DNA from: Dongia deserti
GTDB lineage: Bacteria > Pseudomonadota > Alphaproteobacteria > Dongiales > Dongiaceae
Length of the DNA: 64,000 nucleotides
Assembly: GCF_003574735.1 (NCBI RefSeq)
Contig: NZ_QORW01000028.1
Location: 1-64,000 of the forward strand
Reading direction: 5' to 3'
The position numbers were made by a program, and so were the translations under genes. Numbering within the stretch: position 1 is the first letter of the stretch; each line of letters begins with the position of its first letter. Positions 26,566 to 34,522 of this stretch are shown here, in pieces. Below the pieces are notes generated by a model, which worked only from the letters and a program-made list of their open reading frames with translations, searched no databases and had not been told where the DNA came from.

Positions 26566-27594
26566 ATGTCGATCACGGATTTCGGCCATGTCGGGGACCA
26601 AAGCGTTCAGGAAATCAAGCTGCGCGGGGCCTGCGGGACGGAAGCCTCCGTCATCACCTACGGCGCCATTCTGCGTGATTTGATCGTACCGGTGGGCGGC
26701 GGAAAGCGGCGCGTGGTGCTCGGCTACCGTTCGCTGCACGGCTATCTGGACGGCCGCGCTTACATCGGTGCCACGGTCGGCCGCTGTATCAACCGAATCA
26801 ATCGTGGCTTCACGCTCGACGGCAAGCACTACACGCTGCCGGTCAATGAAGGCGATCATGTTCACCTGCATGGCGGACCGAACGGCTTTTCCAAGCGTGT
26901 CTGGCGCCTCGTCGGCTGCACCGACAAAGCCGTTACGATTGAGATCACTTCACCCGATGGCGATGAGGGCTACCCCGGCGCCCTGACCGCGCGCTGCACC
27001 TACGCGATCGATAGCCCCGGCACGCTGAGCGTCGAACTCACCGCCACCTGCGACGCGCCGACCGTCTGCAATCTCGGCCACCATTCATATTTCACGCTGC
27101 AGCCGGGCAGCGACGTGCGCGACCACAAGATGATGGTCGCGGCAGGTTTCTACACGCCGCTCGACCAAGCTCTGATCCCGACCGGCGAGATCCGCAAGGT
27201 CGCCGACACCATCTACGATTTCCGCACGATGCGGACGATACGGGCAGATCACGGTCCGGGCTACGACATCAATTTCGTCCTGGACCAGGGATGGTTGCCG
27301 CACGCCGCAGCAACGGAGCTGCCGGTGGCGGCGCGCCTCGTCTCGCCAAACGGTGACTTGGCGATGGATCTATCGACCACCGAACCGGGGCTGCAGTTCT
27401 ATGAGGGCATCCGCCTCTCGCCGTCCAGCGACGCCTATGAAGGCGAACCGCATCTGCCTTATCGAGGGCTTTGCCTGGAACCACAGCGTTTCCCCGACTC
27501 GATCAACCGCGCGCACTTTTCGCCGATCGTGCTGCGGCCGGCCGAGACCTACCGGCAGGTGACGCGGTTCCGCTTCTCGCAGACCTCGGCTTGA
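26566..27594 (+). CDS. galM: Aldose 1-epimerase (mutarotase)
   Basis: This 342-residue beta-sandwich enzyme interconverts alpha and beta anomers of free aldoses. Family marks include GRCINRINRG and the substrate-site VHLHGGPNGFSKRVW near residue 103, the catalytic His region NLGHHSYFTLQPG near 167, and the catalytic Glu region GLCLEPQRFPDSIN near 305. ATG follows CGAGGG. It is divergent from the sugar-acid operon and shares its control region, so it probably prepares the sugar for oxidation in that pathway. Its last 92 bases overlap the opposing regulator gene. Confidence 0.9.
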   Translation: MSITDFGHVGDQSVQEIKLRGACGTEASVITYGAILRDLIVPVGGGKRRVVLGYRSLHGYLDGRAYIGATVGRCINRINRGFTLDGKHYTLPVNEGDHVHLHGGPNGFSKRVWRLVGCTDKAVTIEITSPDGDEGYPGALTARCTYAIDSPGTLSVELTATCDAPTVCNLGHHSYFTLQPGSDVRDHKMMVAAGFYTPLDQALIPTGEIRKVADTIYDFRTMRTIRADHGPGYDINFVLDQGWLPHAAATELPVAARLVSPNGDLAMDLSTTEPGLQFYEGIRLSPSSDAYEGEPHLPYRGLCLEPQRFPDSINRAHFSPIVLRPAETYRQVTRFRFSQTSA

Positions 27595-28657
27595 TCGCAG
27601 GCCGCTGCGGGGCAAGCTGCGAAGACTGCCGTGCCGCGAGCTGCCCGATGAGCGCGGGCAGCTGGAGCTTCCGGCGGTAGTCGCCTGGTGACATGCCGGC
27701 CAGCCGTCGGAACAGTCGCCGGAAGGATGCGAGATCCTCGTAGCCGACCTCGCGGGCAATCTCTTCAATCGGGCGGGTGCCGGTTTCCAGCAGGTGCTTG
27801 GCTTCCTCGATGCGCAGGGTCTGCACATAAGCGAGCGGCGAATAGCCCGTCGCGGCCCTGAACCGCCGGTCGAAGGTCCGCTTGGGCAAGCCTGAGCGGC
27901 GCACCAGTTCGGTGACGATGTCCGGGCGCTCGTAGTTCTCGGCCAGCCAAGTCTGACAACGGAGGATGACCGCGTCGCCGTGCTGGACATTGGCGGTCAT
28001 CGATGCGTAGGGCAGCTGGCCATCGCGGTGCCATTGATAAAGGAAGAATTTGGACATGCGGATCGCCTCCTCCGTCCCGCCATATTTGGCGACCAGCAGA
28101 AGGGCCAAATCCTGCCAGGATGACGCGCCACCGCAGCAGGCGATGCTATGGCCGTGTCCCGCTTGCACAAGGACGCGATCTTCGTGCAGCTCGATGTTCG
28201 GATATTGCTGCCGGAACAGGGGGGCGTAGCCCAAATGAGTCGTTGCCTGCTGGCCGTTCAGCAGGCCCGCCTCTGCAAGTACGAATGAGCCGCCGCAGGC
28301 CGCGTAGAGGTGGGATCCCTGTGCGTGCATGCGCGTGATCCATTCCAGCAGCCGCCGGTCCAGCGCACGCAGGTCCTCGCCGGAATAGATCATCACGTTC
28401 GGGACGAACACAACGTCGGTGCGGGTGACCTCGGCGATCGTGGCTTGCGAGAGAATGCTGACGCCGGTGCAAAGCTGTAGGAGACCTGGCTCGGCCGTCA
28501 CCAGCTGCAGTTCGAACAGCGCTTCCTCGCGGTTGAGGCCCTTCCCGCTTTCCCATTTGGCGCCGGCAAACCACAAGGTGTCGAACACGCCGTAGATGAT
28601 CGACGGGTCGCATTCCGGGAACACGACCAAGCTGACGTGGATGCGTTTCTCGCCCAT
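27503..28657 (-). CDS. GlxA-type AraC-family transcriptional regulator
   Basis: This 384-residue protein has an N-terminal DJ-1/PfpI-like domain (nucleophile-elbow-like AACGGSFVLAEAGLLNG near residue 118) and a C-terminal AraC domain with two helix-turn-helix units. The second unit includes EEIAREVGYEDLASFRRLFRR. The basic, low-complexity tail (about the last 30 residues) is encoded on the strand opposite the galM 3' end. ATG at 28657 follows GAGGGGG; upstream starts are less convincing. It is divergent from the methyltransferase gene, a likely target. Confidence 0.85.
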   Translation of the reverse strand: MGEKRIHVSLVVFPECDPSIIYGVFDTLWFAGAKWESGKGLNREEALFELQLVTAEPGLLQLCTGVSILSQATIAEVTRTDVVFVPNVMIYSGEDLRALDRRLLEWITRMHAQGSHLYAACGGSFVLAEAGLLNGQQATTHLGYAPLFRQQYPNIELHEDRVLVQAGHGHSIACCGGASSWQDLALLLVAKYGGTEEAIRMSKFFLYQWHRDGQLPYASMTANVQHGDAVILRCQTWLAENYERPDIVTELVRRSGLPKRTFDRRFRAATGYSPLAYVQTLRIEEAKHLLETGTRPIEEIAREVGYEDLASFRRLFRRLAGMSPGDYRRKLQLPALIGQLAARQSSQLAPQRPAIKPRSARSGTASPAGRSRPAAARSAKSARG

Positions 28658-28773
28658 CGACGCCCCCTCGGTTGGCTCAAGTGGCTCTGTCGCGGCCATT
28701 CTGCCTCTCACTCCTCCCCAACGCCATCCCTATGTTCGCCGCCCTCAGCGCACAAAACATTGGAGTAAGGATT

Positions 28774-29823
28774 ATGAATCTGGACACGGAAAAGCTGGAA
28801 TCCCTGCTGGGGACGATGGTCAACGAATTGGGCGCTGCGGCGAACGCGGCGCTTGTCTTCACCGGTGACCGGCTGGGGCTCTACCGCGCGATGGCCGATG
28901 GGAAGCCAGTGACGTCACAGCAGCTTGCGGGAAAGACCGGGACGCATGAGCGCCTGGTCCGGGAATGGCTGTCGTCGCAAGCCGCTTCGGGTTTCGTGAC
29001 ATACGACACGCGCGAGGGGACATTCGCTCTGTCGCCCGAACAGGCGGCAGTCTTCGCGGATGAGAACAGCGTGGTCAATATGACTGGCGGGTTCCATTCG
29101 CTCGCTGCCGTGTTCGCGGATCAACAGAGTCTCGAGCAAGCCTTCCGCACCGGCAAAGGCGTCGGCTGGAGCGATCGCTGCAATTGCCTGTTCTGCGGCG
29201 TCGAGCGGTTCTTCCGGCCCGGCTATCGTGCGAACCTCATCTCCAGTTGGCTGCCCGCCCTGGATGGCGTGGCGCAGAAGCTCGAGCGCGGCGCGAGGGT
29301 CGCGGATGTCGGATGCGGGCACGGCGCATCGACCATCATCATGGCCGAGGCATTCCCCAAATCGCAGTTCGTGGGTATCGATTTCCACGGACCGTCGATT
29401 GCGCATGCCAAGGAGCATGCGAAGCACTTGACCAACGTACGCTTCGAGACCGCGCGCGCCCAGGACTTTGCAGGCAAGGACTTCGACCTCATCACGATGT
29501 TCGACGCGCTGCACGACATGGGCGATCCAGCTGGCGCAACAGCTCATGCCCGCAAGACGCTAAAACCCGATGGGACCCTGATGCTGGTGGAGCCGATGGC
29601 CGGCGACAGCCTCGGAGAAAACCTCAATCCCGTGGGGCGCGTCTTTTACGCCTTCTCGACGGCCGTATGTGTGCCAGCGTCCCTCAATCAAGAGGTGGCC
29701 GCGGCCCTAGGCGCGCAAGCCGGCGAGAAGCGGCTGTCGGAGGTCGTGCGACAGGGTGGCTTCTCGCGTTTCCGCCGCGCGGCGGAAACGCCATTCAACA
29801 TGGTGCTCGAAGCCAGACCATAG
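28774..29823 (+). CDS. Class I SAM-dependent methyltransferase
   Basis: This 349-residue protein has an N-terminal winged-helix region (about residues 10-85, with LYRAMADGKPVTSQQLAGKT) like that of O-methyltransferases and a Rossmann domain with motif I VADVGCGHGAS near 176. FDLITMFDALHDMGDP near 245 and LMLVEPMAGD near 270 are later motifs. The small-molecule substrate is not evident. ATG at 28774 has GGAGTAAGG upstream; earlier frames cross the divergent promoter region. Near its 3' end an inverted repeat in the coding sequence (TTCCGCCGCGCGGCGGAA) is visible. Confidence 0.82.
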   Translation: MNLDTEKLESLLGTMVNELGAAANAALVFTGDRLGLYRAMADGKPVTSQQLAGKTGTHERLVREWLSSQAASGFVTYDTREGTFALSPEQAAVFADENSVVNMTGGFHSLAAVFADQQSLEQAFRTGKGVGWSDRCNCLFCGVERFFRPGYRANLISSWLPALDGVAQKLERGARVADVGCGHGASTIIMAEAFPKSQFVGIDFHGPSIAHAKEHAKHLTNVRFETARAQDFAGKDFDLITMFDALHDMGDPAGATAHARKTLKPDGTLMLVEPMAGDSLGENLNPVGRVFYAFSTAVCVPASLNQEVAAALGAQAGEKRLSEVVRQGGFSRFRRAAETPFNMVLEARP

Positions 29824-29837
29824 CGCGCCTGCCTACG

Positions 29838-29868
29838 CGACGTGGCAAGGATGCGCCTTGCCACGTCG
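29838..29868. terminator. Perfect 13-bp stem-loop between convergent genes
   Basis: Arms at 29838-29850 and 29856-29868 are exact reverse complements (CGACGTGGCAAGG and its complement) with a 5-base loop. It lies 14 bases after the methyltransferase stop and 13 bases before the tetR stop. There is no clear T-run on either strand, but the perfect stem in a convergent gap suggests a bidirectional transcription end or RNA stabiliser. Confidence 0.6.
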
Positions 29869-29881
29869 ACGGCGGCGACTA

Positions 29882-30445
29882 TTACTCGCTCCAATGGTCG
29901 AGGATGCGCTGGGCGGCGCGCTTGGCTTCAAGGGCCGCGGCGCGGTTGCCTTCGGCGGCTGCAATGGTGCAGCCTGTCATGAGCATGTGCCAGACGTCGC
30001 AGAATTCGGGCACGTTTCCGATGCCCGCCCGGACAGCCAGATCCCCGATGTAGGCGCGCACCTTCGCCAAGTGGCCGGCGGCGGCGCCATGCAGTGGATT
30101 GTGGGCAGGGTATTCCAGAAGAACGTTGATGAAGGCGCAGCCTTCGAAATCGTCGATCTGAAACCAATCGTGATACGCATCGAAGATCGCCAGCAGCCGC
30201 TCTTTCGGATCGCTGGTGCGGGTGCTGACTTCGCGAATCAGCCAGTCTTCCGTCCATAGAGCCTCGCGCCGCTCCAGGAACGCAAGCACGAGGTCCTGCT
30301 TGGACTTGAAATGACGGTAGAGCGTCATTTTCGCGACGCCGGACTTCTCAATAATGGCATCCACGCCCACCGAGCGCGTGCCTTGATGGGCGAACAGATC
30401 GTAGGCCGCTTCCAGAATCCGTTCGCGTGCGTCCTGTCGCGCCAT
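29882..30445 (-). CDS. TetR-family transcriptional regulator
   Basis: This 187-residue protein has an N-terminal helix-turn-helix (GVDAIIEKSGVAKMTLYRHFKSKQDLV, split by family numbering at about residues 26-50) and a ligand-binding helical domain with a TetR_C-type DWFQIDDFEGCAFINVLLE segment. ATG at 30445 has AGGA upstream; the longer frame is rejected. A TetR-type operator lies about 150 bases upstream in the divergent gap, so autoregulation and control of the HAD gene are plausible. Confidence 0.87.
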   Translation of the reverse strand: MARQDARERILEAAYDLFAHQGTRSVGVDAIIEKSGVAKMTLYRHFKSKQDLVLAFLERREALWTEDWLIREVSTRTSDPKERLLAIFDAYHDWFQIDDFEGCAFINVLLEYPAHNPLHGAAAGHLAKVRAYIGDLAVRAGIGNVPEFCDVWHMLMTGCTIAAAEGNRAAALEAKRAAQRILDHWSE

Positions 30446-30593
30446 CGTCCTGATGGTTTCCGAATTGCCGTGCAAAGGGATACTCCACTGCTGGCGGTCG
30501 CGCAGCAGACCGTGCATATCCCAACGCGTATGGTTTTGGCTATGCTGTTTGTGAGTTTACTGTGGTGTGAGGATGTATAGGAATCCGTTTTAG

Positions 30594-30607
30594 ACAGACT
30601 GGTTTGT
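30594..30607. promoter_or_regulatory. TetR-type operator palindrome
   Basis: ACAGACTGGTTTGT is a near-perfect 14-bp palindrome (ACARAC-YR-GTYTGT) of the kind bound by many TetR dimers. It sits in the divergent gap between tetR and the HAD phosphatase, 57 bases before the HAD start codon, in a locally AT-richer stretch where promoters for both genes would lie. Confidence 0.6.
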
Positions 30608-30664
30608 ATCGAGACGACACCACAAAATCGGCTCAAAAATCACCTAATGAAGGAGTGCTGCCCA

Positions 30665-31342
30665 ATGCCGCGCCTGCAAACATCCTTTCTCTTTGACCTC
30701 GACGGCACGCTCGTCGATAGCGTGTATGAGCATGTCCTGGCCTGGCGCGACGCACTGGATGAGGAAGGCATCGAGCTCTCCGTCTGGCGCATACACCGCA
30801 AGATCGGCATGAGCGGAGGTCTCTTCACGAACATCTTGCTGCGCGAGACCGGCCTGAACATCACGGAGGATCGGATCGACCGTCTCCGCAGGCTGCACGC
30901 CGAGGCATATTTGACGCGCGCGCGGAAAATTCCGCCACTCCCCGGCGCACGCGAGCTGCTGGCCTATCTGACCGATGCGAAAATTCCCTGGGCGATCGCG
31001 ACCAGCGGAAGAATGGAAACGGCGCGGCCGGTGATCGAGAATCTCGGCGTCGATGTCGACAGCATCCCGGTCGTCACGCGCGACCAGGTGAAGTACGCCA
31101 AGCCCGATCCGGACCTGTTCCTGGAAGCGGCACAGCGGCTGGGCATCGACATCACCACGGCCTGCGTGGTGGGGGACAGCATCTGGGACATGCTGGCGGC
31201 GCGGCGCGCCCACGCGCTCGGCATCGGGCTGCTCAGCGGCGGCTATGGCCGCGAGGAGCTGGAGCGCAGTAGCGCCTATCGGGTCTTTGAAGATCCAGCC
31301 GACCTGCTGCATCACATCGACGAGGTCGGCGGGCGGCGCTAG
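30665..31342 (+). CDS. HAD-superfamily phosphatase (subfamily IA)
   Basis: This 225-residue protein has motif I FDLDGTLVDS near residue 11, motif II ATSGR near 112, motif III Lys in YAKPDPDLF near 143, and motif IV VVGDSIWDM near 168. Members dephosphorylate small sugar phosphates such as phosphoglycolate or hexose phosphates. ATG at 30665 is preferred because AAGGAG sits 9 bases upstream; ATG at 30647 would use that site as coding sequence. It is convergent with, and overlaps by 4 bases, the polyol operon. Confidence 0.85.
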   Translation: MPRLQTSFLFDLDGTLVDSVYEHVLAWRDALDEEGIELSVWRIHRKIGMSGGLFTNILLRETGLNITEDRIDRLRRLHAEAYLTRARKIPPLPGARELLAYLTDAKIPWAIATSGRMETARPVIENLGVDVDSIPVVTRDQVKYAKPDPDLFLEAAQRLGIDITTACVVGDSIWDMLAARRAHALGIGLLSGGYGREELERSSAYRVFEDPADLLHHIDEVGGRR

Positions 31343-32364
31343 GCGCGCGCGACACTGAGCGCCTTCCGGTACTTCTCCGCATCCCAGTTGAGCAGCGCCT
31401 GCTCCTCTTCCGCCGGCAGATAGCTGATCACGGCATCGGCCGGCAAACGCTCCGCCACCAGCGCGAGGCAGATCAGCATCGCTTCGGCCCCGGGCTGGAT
31501 GTCGGCGCGCACAATCGCGCCGGCGCCGGGCACCAGCAGTGCGACCGGTGGCGGCAAGTTCGCCGCTTCGCTGACCGCGATGACATCGGTCACGCTTTCG
31601 CCTTGCGCCAGCGCGCGCATGGCGGGCCCGAGGAACACGACATGATCGGGGTAAAGTGAGCCGGCGGTCACAAAAGCCAGGTTCTGCGGGCCAGTCGCTA
31701 AGCGGTGGCACACATCCTCTGCGGGGCGATAGTCGGTGCCGCGGCACACCGCATCGAGGGCGGCGCGATCGCCGACCGGCGCCGGCCGCGCTGGCAGATG
31801 CAGCCGGCGTTCGACCTCGTGCACCAACGCCTCGGCACCCGCGCAGTCGTCCGCACCGACCAGCAGGCCGTGATTGCCGAGGATCAGCACATCGGGCCTT
31901 TGTTGCGCCGCGACCTCCGCCACCACTTGGCTCAGCGGCAGCCCTGGACGGCGATAGGGCACGCGCGCCCAGGCAAGCCCCTGTAAGCGTTCCGCCATCT
32001 CGTCCTCCATGCCAACGCAGGATGCCCAGGCGATGGTGTTCACGGCATGGACATGCAGCACGACGCGATGCGGCAACAGTGCGTGCAGCGAGGTTTCGAT
32101 CGACGGGCGCAGCGTCCCGGCCGGATCAGCCACCGGCATCTTCTCGATCCCTTGCTCCAGCGCGCGCAGGGCGCCGGAAAGATCCACCGGAACGAAGATG
32201 TCGCGCGTCTCGGCCTCGGCCAGCCAGGCACCGGATGCTTTGACCCAGAGGACGCCATCGCGCTTGATCGACGTGTTGCCGCCGGCCCCCTGCACCAGGT
32301 TGATGTCGCTGCCGACGCGGGCCGAGACTTCTCGCAAGTTTTGGAGTTCCGCCGGTTTGATCAT
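31339..32364 (-). CDS. Class II aldolase/adducin-family protein (long form)
   Basis: This 341-residue protein is longer than single-domain fuculose-phosphate aldolases. The zinc-ligand motifs HVHAVNT near residue 108 and GNHGLLV near 164 are present, together with VQGAGGNTSIK near 26. The layout resembles the aldolase half of rhamnulose-phosphate aldolase/dehydrogenase fusions. It is the last gene of the minus-strand polyol operon. A ketose 1-phosphate split to DHAP and an aldehyde is the likely reaction. ATG at 32364 follows AAGGA, 8 bases after the HAD gene. Confidence 0.8.
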   Translation of the reverse strand: MIKPAELQNLREVSARVGSDINLVQGAGGNTSIKRDGVLWVKASGAWLAEAETRDIFVPVDLSGALRALEQGIEKMPVADPAGTLRPSIETSLHALLPHRVVLHVHAVNTIAWASCVGMEDEMAERLQGLAWARVPYRRPGLPLSQVVAEVAAQQRPDVLILGNHGLLVGADDCAGAEALVHEVERRLHLPARPAPVGDRAALDAVCRGTDYRPAEDVCHRLATGPQNLAFVTAGSLYPDHVVFLGPAMRALAQGESVTDVIAVSEAANLPPPVALLVPGAGAIVRADIQPGAEAMLICLALVAERLPADAVISYLPAEEEQALLNWDAEKYRKALSVARA

Positions 32365-32372
32365 GCCCGTCC

Positions 32373-33245
32373 TTACCAGGTCAACTGCGGGATTGCCCAA
32401 TGGGGCACGCGGATCGGATCTCCCGCCAGATCGCGGATTGCCCCACTCGTATCGCCGCCGTTCGCCAGCGCTTCGGCATGCACGCCGGAGGTGATCAGCG
32501 CCGTCAACATGCCGGCGCGCCGCCCGCCTTCGACGTCATGATCGAGAGAGTCTCCGATCACCAGCACCCGCTCGGGCTTTGGATCGCCGAGGTGTCGCAG
32601 CGCCGCGGCGAAGATCGCCGGATGGGGCTTGCCGACATAGTGCACAATCCCGCCGAGCTCCTGATAGATCCTTGCCAGCGCGCCGGGCGCCGGCATCAAT
32701 CCACGTGACGTGAACATCGTCAGATCCGGATTCGCGCACAGCATCGGCAGGCCGCGCGCGGCAAACAATTGCAGATCCTCGCGCCAGGCGTCCAGATCGG
32801 CATTGTGCTCGTCGAGCCCAGCGAGCCAGATGAAATCCGCGCGCGACGGGCTAGTGACCGCGACGAAATCGAGCCCCTCCACCAGCGACAGGACATTGCC
32901 TCGCCCGACCAGCAGGGCGTGCCGGCCGAACGCGTTGAAGGGTGGCGCGGCGCGCTCGTGCAAACCATGCCAGACGACCTCACCGGAAGTGAGAACGCCG
33001 TCATGCTCCTCCGGCGGAAGGCCGAGGAGAGCGAGCCGCTCCACATTGTCCTCGGAGCGGCGCCCGGAGTTCGACAGGATGAGCACGCGTTTGCCCGCCT
33101 TGCGCAAGGCGCGCACACAATCGCGCGCCTCCGGAAATACCGCATCACCCTTGTGCAGGACACCCCACTGATCCAGCAGCACGTGGTCGAATTGGTCGGC
33201 GATCTCGCGAATGCCGGCGATGGATGTGGTGGTCAGTGGACTCAC
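32373..33245 (-). CDS. HAD-superfamily hydrolase, class IIA
   Basis: This 290-residue protein starts with GTG overlapping the kinase stop. Motif I is degenerate relative to DxD (LLDQWGVLHKG near residue 24: Asp, then Trp-Gly-Val), as is usual in the TIGR01459-type group. SNSGRR near 58, KPHPAIF near 205 and VIGDSLDHDVEGG near 223 are clear. It probably removes phosphate from a sugar phosphate in the same pathway, or repairs a side product. The position between a kinase and an aldolase supports a role in polyol catabolism. Confidence 0.8.
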   Translation of the reverse strand: MSPLTTTSIAGIREIADQFDHVLLDQWGVLHKGDAVFPEARDCVRALRKAGKRVLILSNSGRRSEDNVERLALLGLPPEEHDGVLTSGEVVWHGLHERAAPPFNAFGRHALLVGRGNVLSLVEGLDFVAVTSPSRADFIWLAGLDEHNADLDAWREDLQLFAARGLPMLCANPDLTMFTSRGLMPAPGALARIYQELGGIVHYVGKPHPAIFAAALRHLGDPKPERVLVIGDSLDHDVEGGRRAGMLTALITSGVHAEALANGGDTSGAIRDLAGDPIRVPHWAIPQLTW

Positions 33246-34522
33246 GGCGGGCCACCATGTAGAGCCAATAAGGCGACCCCGAAGCTGGCCTCCGTCTCCT
33301 CCGCCACGCTCACCGGCACGCCCAGGATGCGGTGACGCATGGCCGTCCAGGCCGTGTTGCGTGCGCCGCCGCCGATGCTGATAACTCGCTGCAAGGATGG
33401 TGCTCCGAGGTCCTTGAGCGCTTGATAGGCCAGCGCCTCGACCGCTGCAATGCCCTCCAGAAGCCCCTGGAAGAACTGCACGTCGTCGGCGGGCCTCGGC
33501 GAAAGGCGCGGCGGCAGCACGGGATCGGAGATCGGGAAACGCTCGCCCGGTTTCGGCAGCGGATAGTAGTCGAGGCCCGTCGGCTTTTCAGGACTCAGCA
33601 ACGGCATCAGCTCTGCCATGCGCTCCGCGCTGAAATGCGCCAGCAGGGCCGCACCACCACTGTTGGAAGCGCCGCCAGCCAGCCAGCGTTCGCCCAGCCG
33701 ATGCGAATAGACACCCTGCGCCGGCGCGAAGATCGGCCTGTCCGACAGCAGCTTCAGCACCAGGGTGGTGCCGAGGGACGTGACCGCATCGCCCGGCGCC
33801 GATGCGCGGGTCGCGATGAAAGAGGCCACGCCGTCCGTGGTGCCGACACAGATGATGGTGGTTTCGGGCAGACCGAGCATCGCCGCGGCCTTGGGATCGA
33901 CCGTGCCGATAGAACTGCCCGGCACCAGGACTTCCGGCAGCAGACTACACGGCACTTGCAGCGCATCCAGCCAGGCCGGCCAGGAGCGCGTGACCGGGTC
34001 GTAGCCCAGCTTCAGCGCGTTGTTCTCGTCACTCACACCGAAACGGTTCGCCAAGCGGCCAGCGACCCAATCGGCCTGGTGCAGCGCATGGCGCGCTTGC
34101 GTGCGGATACTGGTGCCGAGCAGGTAGAGCAGCTTGGCCAGCGCGGCGCTTGGGCCATGGGCGCCGCTCTCGGCGGGAGCAATGCCCTTGATGCGCGCCG
34201 CCTCGTGGGTCGAACGGGCGTCGTTGTACATCAAGCCTGGCGAGACCGGCCGGCCGGCGGCATCCGTCAGCAGCAGCGTGCCGGAGGTGCCGTCCACTGC
34301 AATGCGCCAGATGGCCGAGAGATCGACGGAGCGGCCAAGGGCGCGGATCGCGTCACAGGTGGCTTGCCACCAGAATTCCGGTTCCTGGTCGATGGCGGCG
34401 CCATCCCGGCGCGGCGGCGGCAAGGCGACCGAGGCCGCGCCGACAATGCGCTCCTCGCCGTCGATGGCACAGGCGCGCACGCCGCTGGTGCCGATATCGA
34501 TGCCGAGAAACAGTGGTGTCAT
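33242..34522 (-). CDS. FGGY-family carbohydrate kinase (short form)
   Basis: This 426-residue kinase is shorter than typical FGGY kinases (about 490-520) and resembles the compact ribulose/xylulose kinase group. The N-terminal phosphate-binding motif GIDIGTSGVRA lies near residue 7, VDGTSGT near 82, VGTTDGVASF near 234 and the C-terminal GGGARNTAW near 386. The start overlaps the stop of the GlpD-like gene. It may phosphorylate a ketose produced by the dehydrogenase, giving the operon a second, distinct kinase step. Confidence 0.85.
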   Translation of the reverse strand: MTPLFLGIDIGTSGVRACAIDGEERIVGAASVALPPPRRDGAAIDQEPEFWWQATCDAIRALGRSVDLSAIWRIAVDGTSGTLLLTDAAGRPVSPGLMYNDARSTHEAARIKGIAPAESGAHGPSAALAKLLYLLGTSIRTQARHALHQADWVAGRLANRFGVSDENNALKLGYDPVTRSWPAWLDALQVPCSLLPEVLVPGSSIGTVDPKAAAMLGLPETTIICVGTTDGVASFIATRASAPGDAVTSLGTTLVLKLLSDRPIFAPAQGVYSHRLGERWLAGGASNSGGAALLAHFSAERMAELMPLLSPEKPTGLDYYPLPKPGERFPISDPVLPPRLSPRPADDVQFFQGLLEGIAAVEALAYQALKDLGAPSLQRVISIGGGARNTAWTAMRHRILGVPVSVAEETEASFGVALLALHGGPP

